Assembly: GCA_023434265.1 (NCBI GenBank)
Contig: JAEYTA010000204.1
Location: 1-13,445 of the forward strand
DNA: 13,445 nt
Source: Pseudomonadota bacterium
GTDB lineage: Bacteria; Pseudomonadota; Alphaproteobacteria; Caulobacterales; Caulobacteraceae
Reading direction: 5' to 3'
Position 1 is the stretch's first letter. Every line of letters begins with the position of its first letter. The position numbers were made by a program, and so were the translations under genes. The notes beneath the pieces are model-generated. The model was given only the letters and a program-made list of their open reading frames with translations, was not told the DNA's origin and did no database searches. Shown piece after piece: positions 1 through 6,409 of the stretch.

Positions 1-1915
1 CGCCCGGGCTGCGCGCGCGGCCCGGGCGGCCGGCGTTGCGGACGCGGAGATCCTGCGCGCCGCAGCGGGAGGCGGAACCGAAGCCGCGCCGCTGGAGCTT
101 CCCCTTCCCGCTCCCCTCGTCGCGGTCGCCGAGCGCGACCTGATCGCCGCCGGAGCCCCCGAAGCGGACCAGGCCGCGACCGCGGGCCTGGACGGCGACC
201 TGGTCCTGACCTTCGATCCGGCGGTCGCCGAGATGCTGCTGGAGCTCGCCCGCCGGCCGGCCCTGTCGATCTCAGCGCCACGTCTCAAGGCCCTCGCCGG
301 AGATGCATTCGAAGCGGCCCTGGCGGCCCACGTCGAACTTTGGCGCCGCGCCCTGGCCCCGGCGGACGGCGCACCATGGAGCCTTGGGCTCGCCGGGCTC
401 GGCGACCTGCTGCTGGCCGAGGGCGAGACAGATCCCGAGGCCGTGGCCGGGCGCGTCCGCAATATCGCCGGGGCGGCGGCCGGGCTGAACCTGTTCGTCG
501 ACGATCGCGAGGCTGCCCTGCGGCTGTCGGCGCCGCCCCTGACGACCCTGGATGTGTTCCAGACCGCCGACGGGCAGACCGCTCAACGGCTGCGGCCCTC
601 CCTCGCCGCGGCCATCGCCCGGGCCGGGGGCGACGTGGAATCGGCCGAGCGGCACCTGCTGGGGCGTCGGACCCTGGCCGGCGCGCCGGGCGTCGACCAC
701 GCCGCCCTGCGCGCGCGGGGCTTCACCGACGTCGAACTGGAGGCTGTCGAATCGGCGTTGGCGACGGTTGGTCGGCTCGAGGACGCCTTCCACCCGGCGG
801 TGCTCGACGCCGGTTTCGTGCGCGACGTACTGGGGCTGGAGCTGGAGGCTGGCGAGCCGGTTCCTGGCCGGCTCGGCTTCGCGTCGGCCGATCTCACGGC
901 GACGGAGAGATGGGTTTTCGGTCATGGCGACCTGCGGGCGTGGGACGCAGCGCCCGCGCCGCTGGCCCACATCCTCGCCGAACCGGCCGCTTTCGAGGCT
1001 GGCATCCGCGCCGCCCTCGAGCCCCTGAGCGCCGCGCCTGACCTCTCGCCCCTCCCCCTGCCCTGGAACGCCACCGCGGCGCAGGGCGTCCGGGTGCTGG
1101 CCGACGCCGCCCGGGACGGTCGGCAGGCGGTGCGCCTGCAACGCGCTGCGCCCCCGGCCGGCCCACTGCTCGATCTGCCCGCGGCCCCCGCCGCCGAGCA
1201 GGGCCGGGAGCGGCGGTGGGAGCCCGCGACGCGGACCGTCGAGCGGGTGGTCGAGAAGGTGGTTCAGCGCGACCCCACCCGTCGCAAGCTGCCGGACCGC
1301 CGCAAGGGCTACATCCAGAAGGCCTCGGTCGGCGGTCACAAGGTCTACATCCACACCGGCGAGTACGAGGACGGCGAACTCGGCGAGATCTTCATCGACA
1401 TGCACAAGGAAGGCGCCGCCTTCCGGTCGCTGATGAACAACTTCGCCGTCGCCATCTCGCTGGGGCTTCAGTACGGCGTGCCGCTGGAGCGCTTCGTCGA
1501 CGCCTTCATCTTCACCCGTTTCGAACCGGCGGGGCGGGTGACCGGCAACGATTCGATCAAGTCGGCCACCTCGATCCTCGACTACATCTTCCGCGAGCTG
1601 GGCGTCTCCTACCTCGGCCGGCACGAACTGGCCAACGCCGACCCCGAACCCGGCGACGGGCTCGGCGGGGGCGATGCGGCCGAGGAGGCCGCGGTCCCCG
1701 CCGCGCGCTTCATTTCCAAGGGCTTCGCGCGAGGGGCGGCCCCCGACAACCTCGTCGTGGTGCCGTTCGGACGGAAGGCCGACCCCACCCCGGTCAACGT
1801 CCCCGCGGGCGGCCCGGGCACGGCCTGCCCGGAGTGCGGCGACATGGCCCTGCAGCAGCGCGGCGGGGGCTGGATGTGCGACACCTGCGGGGCGGCGCCC
1901 TCGATGCAGGGTTAA
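1..1915 (+). CDS. NrdJ-like class II ribonucleotide reductase homologue, C-terminal part, probable pseudoenzyme (5' truncated by window)
   Basis: The frame is open from base 2, so the start lies outside the window; 637 residues are visible. The C-terminal part is clearly B12-dependent ribonucleotide reductase: a charged linker (VERVVEKVVQRD, about 1238-1275), a TSCPD domain (1298-1621, with RRKGYIQKA, GEIFIDMHKEGAAFRS and RFEPAGRVTGNDSIK), then a four-cysteine zinc ribbon (CPEC at 1826-1837, CDTC at 1877-1888). The upstream barrel is recognisable but eroded. WSLGLAGLG, RRTLAGAPGVDHAALRARGFT and the alignable VELW helix match the family, but the catalytic N-P-C-x-E loop reads D-P-A-V-A (215-229) and the APTGT phosphate loop appears deleted. 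The visible part has no cysteine before the zinc ribbon. The usual terminal Cys after the ribbon is also missing. The family makes deoxyribonucleotides; I infer this copy does not and may be structural or regulatory. Databases may call it a TSCPD domain-containing protein. Confidence 0.85.
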   Translation, partial: ARAARAARAAGVADAEILRAAAGGGTEAAPLELPLPAPLVAVAERDLIAAGAPEADQAATAGLDGDLVLTFDPAVAEMLLELARRPALSISAPRLKALAGDAFEAALAAHVELWRRALAPADGAPWSLGLAGLGDLLLAEGETDPEAVAGRVRNIAGAAAGLNLFVDDREAALRLSAPPLTTLDVFQTADGQTAQRLRPSLAAAIARAGGDVESAERHLLGRRTLAGAPGVDHAALRARGFTDVELEAVESALATVGRLEDAFHPAVLDAGFVRDVLGLELEAGEPVPGRLGFASADLTATERWVFGHGDLRAWDAAPAPLAHILAEPAAFEAGIRAALEPLSAAPDLSPLPLPWNATAAQGVRVLADAARDGRQAVRLQRAAPPAGPLLDLPAAPAAEQGRERRWEPATRTVERVVEKVVQRDPTRRKLPDRRKGYIQKASVGGHKVYIHTGEYEDGELGEIFIDMHKEGAAFRSLMNNFAVAISLGLQYGVPLERFVDAFIFTRFEPAGRVTGNDSIKSATSILDYIFRELGVSYLGRHELANADPEPGDGLGGGDAAEEAAVPAARFISKGFARGAAPDNLVVVPFGRKADPTPVNVPAGGPGTACPECGDMALQQRGGGWMCDTCGAAPSMQG

Positions 1916-1962
1916 GTCAACGATTTCATGCCACCCTGGCTTTCGTCTGGTCGCATCGACCC

Positions 1963-1966
1963 GGAG
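1963..1966 (+). promoter_or_regulatory. Ribosome binding site deciding the start of pentapeptide protein 1
   Basis: GGAG lies six bases before ATG 1973. The upstream in-frame ATG at 1928 has no comparable motif and would bury the signal peptide 15 residues in. Confidence 0.6.
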
Positions 1967-1972
1967 CCCGTC

Positions 1973-2455
1973 ATGAAGCGTCTTGTGATCGCCCTCGCCC
2001 TCGTCGCCGTGGCCGCCCCGGCCCAGGCGCAAAACGCGGGGCAGATCGCCCGCGTGCGCGGGGGAGCCAGCTGCAGCGGCTGCAACCTGTTCCAGGCTGC
2101 ACTGAGCGGCCTCGAGGCGCGCGGCCTGAACCTGTCGGGCGCCCGCCTGCGTCAGGCCGATCTCAGCCTCGTGGTGATGAACCGGACCCGTTTCGACAAC
2201 GCCGACCTGCGCGATGTCGAGGCCTATGGCGGCGTGTTCTCGGGATCCAGCTTCTCCGGGGCGGACCTGACCAACGCCAGCTTCGTCGGGACCTATCTCG
2301 ACGGCGCGAACTTCGCGGGCGCGACCCTGACGGGCGTCAACTTCTCGGGGGCCTCGCTCGACCGCGCCCGGGGCTTGAGCCAGTCGCGGCTGAATCAGGC
2401 CTGCGGCGACGAGGCGACCCAGCTGCCGCCCGGTCTGACCATTCCGCGCTGCTGA
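1973..2455 (+). CDS. Exported pentapeptide-repeat protein 1
   Basis: A 160-residue protein. The start at 1973 is preferred over the in-frame ATG at 1928 because it gives a clean signal peptide (MKRLVIALALVAVAAPAQA, likely cleaved after residue 19) and has a GGAG at 1963-1966, six bases upstream. A 5-bp hairpin (1949-1953 with 1957-1961) abuts that ribosome binding site. The mature protein has a CSGC motif (Cys34, Cys37), then A(D/N)LxX-type pentapeptide repeats (NLSGA, ADLTN, ANFAG, VNFSG), expected to form a right-handed quadrilateral beta-helix. The end is a cap with Cys144 and Cys160 around TQLPPGL. Four cysteines in an exported protein suggest two disulfides. The function is unknown; such helices often mediate protein-protein contacts. 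It follows the NrdJ-like gene by 57 bases and precedes a longer paralogue. Confidence 0.9.
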   Translation: MKRLVIALALVAVAAPAQAQNAGQIARVRGGASCSGCNLFQAALSGLEARGLNLSGARLRQADLSLVVMNRTRFDNADLRDVEAYGGVFSGSSFSGADLTNASFVGTYLDGANFAGATLTGVNFSGASLDRARGLSQSRLNQACGDEATQLPPGLTIPRC

Positions 2456-2464
2456 TCCGCCACC

Positions 2465-2490
2465 GACCTTACGACGAATTAAGTAGGGTC
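2465..2490. promoter_or_regulatory. Inverted repeat between the two pentapeptide genes
   Basis: GACCTTAC (2465-2472) can pair with GTAGGGTC (2483-2490), an eight-pair stem with one G-T wobble and a ten-base A/T-rich loop. It begins nine bases after the first gene's stop and is unusually AT-rich for this window. There is no T-run, so it is a poor intrinsic terminator; an operator or RNA-processing site is equally possible. Confidence 0.3.
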
Positions 2491-2507
2491 TGTCGGGAGA
2501 TGGCGTC

Positions 2508-2522
2508 ATGAAGGAGGCGTGA
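2508..2522 (+). other. Four-codon upstream ORF (MKEA) overlapping the GTG start of pentapeptide protein 2
   Basis: ATG AAG GAG GCG TGA has its own purine-rich GGGAG at 2495-2499, eight bases upstream. Its stop overlaps the downstream GTG in a GTGA. The AAGGAGG inside it could re-load ribosomes. It could instead be the true start followed by a one-base sequence error that breaks the frame. Confidence 0.35.
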
Positions 2523-3406
2523 CCCAGTTCGCCCGAATCCTCGTCCATCGCCTCCTGACCGCCGGTGTGGCCGCCGGAGCGCTGGCCGCCGCCGCGCCGG
2601 CCATGGCCGAGATTCAGCTGCAGTTCCCCTTCCAGGATCGCGACGTGGCGCGGATGGTGTCGCTGGGCGGCTCCTGCAACCGTTGCGAACTCTCGGGGCG
2701 CGATCTGACGGGCGCGGCCTTCACCGGCGCCATCTTCACCGAGGCCGCCCTCGTCGGCGCCAATCTGCGCGGCGCGGAGATGGTCGGCTCGAACTTCTCG
2801 GGCAGCGACTTCAGCCGCGCGGAACTCTCCGGCGCCGGGATGATGGGCGCCAACTTCACCGGCGCCAACTTCACCCGCGCCGACCTGACCGGCGTCATGG
2901 CCATGGGGGCCATCCTGGTGCGGGCCCGCTTCGACGGCGCCGATCTGACGGGCGCCGAGCTGAACGGGGCCAATCTCAACGGCGCGATCCTCGGCGGCGC
3001 GGACCTGACGGGAGCCGAACTGATGGGCGTCACCCTGGCCAATGTGAGCGCCCGCAGCGCCGACTTCTCGGACGCCGAGATCAGCATGTCCAACCTGTCG
3101 AACGGCGACTTTCGCGGGGCCTCGTTCCGGAACGCGGAACTGAACGGCGCGCGGCTGACCGGCGGCGACTTCACCGGCGCGGATTTCCGCGGCGCCGAAC
3201 TCCATCGCACCGATCTGCGCGGCGCCGACCTCAGCCGGGCCCGCGGCCTGACCCAGGAGAAGGTCGGCCAGGCCTGCGCCGACGCCTCGACGCGCCTGCC
3301 GGCCGGGCTCAGCGCCCGGAGCTGTCGGAGCATCCTGCGCGTCTCGCCGCCGCGTCCGCCCGCTCCCCCGCGGGTGCGCAACCTGGTGATCGCCAGCGGC
3401 AACTGA
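2519..3406 (+). CDS. Exported pentapeptide-repeat protein 2
   Basis: A 295-residue protein starting at GTG 2519, the only usable start codon between the in-frame stop at 2480 and the signal sequence. The signal peptide runs to about residue 30 (Ala-Met-Ala before Glu31). A CNRC motif (Cys53, Cys56) follows, then roughly 190 residues of near-continuous pentapeptide repeats (ADLTG, ANFTG, ANLNG, ADFRG, ADLSR). The cap carries Cys253 and Cys269, spaced 16 residues apart exactly as in the preceding paralogue. Unlike the paralogue it ends in a 26-residue Arg/Pro-rich tail. The strong AAGGAGG at 2511-2517 is only one base from the GTG, and a four-codon ORF (ATG 2508, stop 2520-2522) overlaps the start as GTGA, so translation may be coupled. 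It probably forms a long beta-helix in the periplasm or outside the cell; its partner is unknown. Confidence 0.88.
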   Translation: MTQFARILVHRLLTAGVAAGALAAAAPAMAEIQLQFPFQDRDVARMVSLGGSCNRCELSGRDLTGAAFTGAIFTEAALVGANLRGAEMVGSNFSGSDFSRAELSGAGMMGANFTGANFTRADLTGVMAMGAILVRARFDGADLTGAELNGANLNGAILGGADLTGAELMGVTLANVSARSADFSDAEISMSNLSNGDFRGASFRNAELNGARLTGGDFTGADFRGAELHRTDLRGADLSRARGLTQEKVGQACADASTRLPAGLSARSCRSILRVSPPRPPAPPRVRNLVIASGN

Positions 3407-3408
3407 AC

Positions 3409-3443
3409 GAAAAAGGCCCCGGTCGACGACCGGGGCCTTCTTC
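3409..3443. terminator. Bidirectional intrinsic terminator between pentapeptide protein 2 and aspS
   Basis: AAGGCCCCGGTC (3413-3424) pairs perfectly with GACCGGGGCCTT (3428-3439) around a GAC loop. It is flanked by an A-run on the left and TTCTTCGTT on the right, so it can stop transcription from both converging genes, whose stop codons lie at 3404-3406 and 3466-3468. Confidence 0.9.
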
Positions 3444-3465
3444 GTTGCGGCGCTCGCCGGCGTCA

Positions 3466-5247
3466 TCACACCTTGAGCGGCAGGGCCTGGCGGATGTGCA
3501 GTTCCTTGAGCTGCTTCTCCTGCACCCCGGCCGGAGCGCCCATCAGCAGGTCCTGGCCCTGCTGGTTGAGCGGGAAGGCGATGACCTCACGGATGGCGGT
3601 CTCGCCCGCCAGCAACATGACGATGCGGTCGATCCCCGGCGCCAGGCCCCCGTGCGGCGGGGCGCCGTAGCGGAAAGCGTTGAGCATGCCGCCGAACTGG
3701 TCCTCGACCACCGAGGCGTCGTAGCCGGCGATCTCGAAGGCCTTGAGCATGATCTCGGCCTTGTGGTTCCGAATCGCGCCCGAGCACAGCTCGTAGCCGT
3801 TGCAGACGATGTCGTACTGGTACGCGAGCACGTCCAGCGGATCCTTGCCGGTCAGGGCCTCCATCTCGCCCTGCGGCATGGAGAAGGGGTTGTGCGAGAA
3901 GTCGACGCGCTTCTCGTCCTCGTTCCACTCGAACATCGGGAAGTCGACGATCCAGCAGAAGCGGAATTCGTCGTCCGAGATCAGGCCGAGGTCCTGGCCC
4001 AGCTTGATGCGGGCGTTGGCGGCGAATTTCGAGAACACGGCCGGGTCGCCGGCGGCGAAGAAGGCGGCGTCGCCCTGCCCCATGCCGAGCGCCTTCATCA
4101 GGGTGTCGGTCGCTTCGGCGCCGAGGTTCTTGGCGATGGGACCGCCCCAGCCGCCCTGGTCCTCCGACCAGAAGATGTAGCCGAGGCCCGGCTGGCCCTC
4201 GCCCTGGGCCCAGCTGTTCATACGGTCGCAGAAGGCGCGCGAACCGCCCTTGGGCGCGGGGATGCCCCACACCGCGTTCTTCGCGTCGGCGCCGAGGATC
4301 CTGGCGAACAGGCCGAAGCCGCCGTCGCGGAAATGCTCGCTCACGTCCTGCATCTCGATCGGGTTGCGCAGGTCCGGCTTGTCGGTGCCGTATTTGGAGA
4401 TCGCCTCGCGGTAGGGGATGCGGACGAAGGGATAGGGATCGACCTTCTTGCCGTCGGCGAACTCCTCGAACACGCCGTGCATGACAGGCTCGATCGCAGC
4501 GAAAACATCCTCTTGCGTGACGAAGCTCATCTCGACGTCGAGCTGGTAGAACTCCAGCGAGCGGTCGGCGCGCAGGTCCTCGTCGCGGAAGCAGGGGGCG
4601 ATCTGGAAATAGCGGTCGAAGCCCGAGACCATGAGCAGCTGCTTGAACTGCTGGGGGGCCTGCGGCAGGGCGTAGAACTGGCCCGGGTGCAGGCGCGACG
4701 GCACCAAGAAGTCGCGCGCGCCTTCCGGCGACGAGGCGGTCAGGATCGGGGTCTGGTACTCGAGGAAGCCCTGATCGACCATGCGGCGGCGGATCGAGGA
4801 GATGACCTTCGAGCGCAGCACGATGTTGCGGTGAAGGGTCTCGCGACGCAGGTCGAGATAGCGGTGCTTGAGGCGGATCTCCTCGGGATACTCCGGCTCG
4901 CCAAAGACCGGCAGCGGCAGCTCGGCGGCTTCCGACAGGACCTCGACCGCCTTGACGCGGACCTCGACCTCGCCGGTCGGCAGGTTGGGGTTCACCGTCC
5001 CCTCCTCGCGCGCCACCACCTCGCCGTCGATGCGCAGGACGCTCTCGGCGCGCAGGCGCTCGACCACGTCGAAGCCCGGCGTCTCGGGGTGCAGCACCAG
5101 CTGGGTCAGGCCGTAGTGGTCGCGCAGGTCGATGAACAGCAGGCCGCCGTGGTCGCGCTTGCGGTGCACCCAGCCGGACAGGCGAACGGCCGAGCCGGCG
5201 TCGGTCGCGCGCAGGGCGCCGCAGGTGTGGGAGCGGTAGGCGTGCAT
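3466..5247 (-). CDS. aspS: Aspartyl-tRNA synthetase, probably non-discriminating
   Basis: A 593-residue class IIb synthetase, normal length for bacterial AspRS. It attaches Asp to tRNA-Asp in the cytoplasm. The N-terminal OB fold begins SGWVHRKRDHGG; motif 2 is FRDED at 220-224; a GAD insertion domain follows; motif 3 is GLAPGIDR ending at Arg541. The start at 5247 gives the family's usual N-terminus (MHAYRSHTCG), although the frame stays open to 5715. His33 (codon 5149-5151) and Gly83 (codon 4999-5001) correspond to His31 and Gly81 of Pseudomonas aeruginosa AspRS, a non-discriminating enzyme that also makes Asp-tRNA-Asn. GatCAB, encoded 2.7 kb away, would amidate that product. Upstream, TTGACT at 5323-5328 (minus strand) could be a -35 element, but no good -10 follows. 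Confidence 0.97.
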   Translation of the reverse strand: MHAYRSHTCGALRATDAGSAVRLSGWVHRKRDHGGLLFIDLRDHYGLTQLVLHPETPGFDVVERLRAESVLRIDGEVVAREEGTVNPNLPTGEVEVRVKAVEVLSEAAELPLPVFGEPEYPEEIRLKHRYLDLRRETLHRNIVLRSKVISSIRRRMVDQGFLEYQTPILTASSPEGARDFLVPSRLHPGQFYALPQAPQQFKQLLMVSGFDRYFQIAPCFRDEDLRADRSLEFYQLDVEMSFVTQEDVFAAIEPVMHGVFEEFADGKKVDPYPFVRIPYREAISKYGTDKPDLRNPIEMQDVSEHFRDGGFGLFARILGADAKNAVWGIPAPKGGSRAFCDRMNSWAQGEGQPGLGYIFWSEDQGGWGGPIAKNLGAEATDTLMKALGMGQGDAAFFAAGDPAVFSKFAANARIKLGQDLGLISDDEFRFCWIVDFPMFEWNEDEKRVDFSHNPFSMPQGEMEALTGKDPLDVLAYQYDIVCNGYELCSGAIRNHKAEIMLKAFEIAGYDASVVEDQFGGMLNAFRYGAPPHGGLAPGIDRIVMLLAGETAIREVIAFPLNQQGQDLLMGAPAGVQEKQLKELHIRQALPLKV

Positions 5248-5393
5248 GGCGTCTTCGTCTTGGATTCGGGGCCCGGAAGGGCGCAATTCGGGAGCGCGGA
5301 AGGGCGCATCATCGCCCCGGAAAGTCAAGGCTGGGCGGACTGAAGGGGCGAATGTCCCCTCCCGCCGAAAAGTCGTCGCCAAGGTGTATTGCC

Positions 5394-5406
5394 GAGACAA
5401 TGTCTC
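5394..5406. promoter_or_regulatory. Perfect 13-bp dyad, candidate operator
   Basis: GAGACA-A-TGTCTC is a perfect inverted repeat around a central A, about 150 bases upstream of the aspS start. It has the shape of a homodimeric regulator site. No regulator gene is adjacent. Confidence 0.35.
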
Positions 5407-5432
5407 CCTCCCCGCCTCCGGGCGTGAGGGAG
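5404..5432. repeat. Imperfect hairpin in the aspS-hdaA spacer
   Basis: CTCCCT (5404-5409) pairs with AGGGAG (5427-5432), enclosing an inner CGCC/GGCG stem with a TCCG loop. There is no T-run on either side. It overlaps the right arm of the 13-bp dyad by three bases, so the two structures would be mutually exclusive. Confidence 0.3.
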
Positions 5433-5585
5433 TCTGGACCCTGACTGCGACAGCTTCGGTCGTGGGCCGGGGAAGGCCGGGGCGTCGGCATGCGGGAGGC
5501 CCGTTCCCCGCGCCGGGACGGCGATCGCGGACCGGCGTCGAGCGCAGGGACGCGGTGGCGGCGCAGGGTCGAGAGTCCCGCCTTT

Positions 5586-5619
5586 GTCCCGGGATGTCCC
5601 GGGAAGGAAGGTCCCGGGA
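5586..5619. repeat. Three copies of the palindromic 9-mer GTCCCGGGA
   Basis: Copies lie at 5586-5594, 5596-5604 and 5611-5619, with start-to-start spacing of 10 and 15 bases. Each contains the perfect palindrome TCCCGGGA. A partial copy (GTCCCG) sits at 5575-5580. The cluster ends 94 bases before hdaA and looks like a reiterated protein-binding site. Confidence 0.5.
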
Positions 5620-5630
5620 GTCTCCACCGC

Positions 5631-5659
5631 GAATCCACAGCCGCGTGGGCTTGTCCACG
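5631..5659 (+). promoter_or_regulatory. Two DnaA-box-like nonamers and a GANTC site upstream of hdaA
   Basis: GAATCCACA (5631-5639) and TTGTCCACG (5651-5659) each differ from TTATCCACA at two positions and start exactly 20 bases apart on the same strand. The first contains GAATC, a CcrM-type GANTC site. The second overlaps an inverted repeat (GCGTGG 5643-5648 with CCACGC 5655-5660). DnaA control of hdaA is recalled from Caulobacter work; here it is inferred from the motifs. Confidence 0.4.
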
Positions 5660-5697
5660 CTCCGTCTGGAACCCGCTCTTTCGCCATCGCCGCATCT

Positions 5698-5705
5698 GCT
5701 ATGGT
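5698..5705 (+). promoter_or_regulatory. Candidate -10 element for hdaA, implying a nearly leaderless mRNA
   Basis: GCTATGGT resembles the Caulobacter housekeeping -10 (GCTANAWC). Transcription would begin at about 5711-5713, right at the ATG at 5714, which fits the absence of a clear ribosome binding site there. No good -35 is visible. Confidence 0.3.
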
Positions 5706-5713
5706 GAACGGGC

Positions 5714-6397
5714 ATGAGCGCCCGCCCCGCCCCGCCCGATCAGATGCGCCTGCCGCTGCAGAGCGACCTGCCCGGGGGGGCCGCGGGCTTCGTGGTCTCG
5801 GACAGCAACCGGGCGGCGGTCGAGGCGCTGGCGGACTGGCCGAACCTGATCGGCGGGGTCATGGCCGTGTGCGGGCCGGAGGGCTCGGGCAAGAGCCGGC
5901 TGGGGCAGGTCTGGGCCGAGCGCGTCGGAGCCGCGGCGGTGCACGGGGCCGAGGCCGCGCTGGTCGACCCGCTGGAGATCGAGGGTCGGCCGGTGCTGCT
6001 GGACGACGCCATGCAGGCCGACGACGAAACCCTGTTCCACCTGATCAACCTGGCCCAGGCGCCCGGCGGGGCGCTGCTGCTGATCGACCGGCCAGCGCCA
6101 TCGACGTGGCAGGTGCGGCTGCCTGACCTCCGCTCGCGGCTGGACGCCGTGATCAGCGTGCCGGTGGAAGCGCCTGACGACGCCGTGCTGGCGGCCATGC
6201 TGGAGGCGCGTTTCGCCGAGCGCGGCATCCGGCCGGCGAGGGACGTCATCCCCTACCTGCTGCGCCGCATCGACCGCTCCGCGGCGGCGGCGGCGGCGGT
6301 CGTCGAGCGGCTGGACGCGCTGCACCGGCCGGTGACGCGGGCGCTGGCGCGGGAACTCGTCGAGGGCGGGACGGAGACGGGCGAGCTGTTCGACTGA
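5714..6397 (+). CDS. hdaA: HdaA, DnaA-inactivating AAA+ replication regulator
   Basis: A 227-residue protein related to the ATPase domain of DnaA but lacking its DNA-binding domain. With the DNA-loaded sliding clamp it stimulates ATP hydrolysis by DnaA and so prevents over-initiation. The N-terminus carries a clamp-binding motif, QMRLPL (residues 10-15), the hallmark of Hda proteins. Walker A is GPEGSGKS (54-61), a Walker B-like LLDDA is at 95-99, and LPDLRSRL (136-143) fits the box VII/arginine-finger region. The start at 5714 places the clamp motif at the extreme N-terminus as expected. The gene stands alone: aspS is divergent and the next gene begins 124 bases later. The DnaA-box-like motifs upstream suggest feedback control. 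Confidence 0.93.
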   Translation: MSARPAPPDQMRLPLQSDLPGGAAGFVVSDSNRAAVEALADWPNLIGGVMAVCGPEGSGKSRLGQVWAERVGAAAVHGAEAALVDPLEIEGRPVLLDDAMQADDETLFHLINLAQAPGGALLLIDRPAPSTWQVRLPDLRSRLDAVISVPVEAPDDAVLAAMLEARFAERGIRPARDVIPYLLRRIDRSAAAAAAVVERLDALHRPVTRALARELVEGGTETGELFD

Positions 6398-6409
6398 CGG
6401 CCTGCCTGA

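Larger units (their letters stand above)
5248..5713. other. 466-base divergent intergenic region between aspS and hdaA
   Basis: No convincing gene is seen. The open frames here are Arg/Pro-rich GC-driven translations with no domain or good ribosome site. What it holds: a possible aspS -35 (5323-5328), a 13-bp dyad (5394-5406), an overlapping hairpin (5404-5432), three copies of GTCCCGGGA (5586-5619), two DnaA-box-like nonamers (5631-5639, 5651-5659), GANTC sites (5263-5267, 5631-5635) and a -10-like string just before hdaA. A small RNA cannot be excluded. Confidence 0.6.

Noticed and set aside
1216..2511. Plus-strand open frame bridging the NrdJ-like and pentapeptide genes
   Set aside because: Arg/Gly/Pro-rich out-of-frame translation of two recognised genes.
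272..3469. Minus-strand open frame of 1065 codons antisense to the NrdJ-like gene and both pentapeptide genes
   Set aside because: A GC-rich shadow frame. Its GAAEIRAGEV-like repeats are just the reverse frame of the pentapeptide repeats, there is no domain, and the plus-strand proteins are clearly real.
2683..5343. Plus-strand open frame of 886 codons running into the aspS region
   Set aside because: Starts out of frame in the pentapeptide gene and is then antisense to aspS, a highly conserved gene; composition is typical of antisense GC frames.
5309..5695. Small open frames on both strands in the aspS-hdaA spacer
   Set aside because: Low-complexity Arg/Pro/Ser composition, no ribosome site and no recognisable motif; several frames overlap one another equally well.
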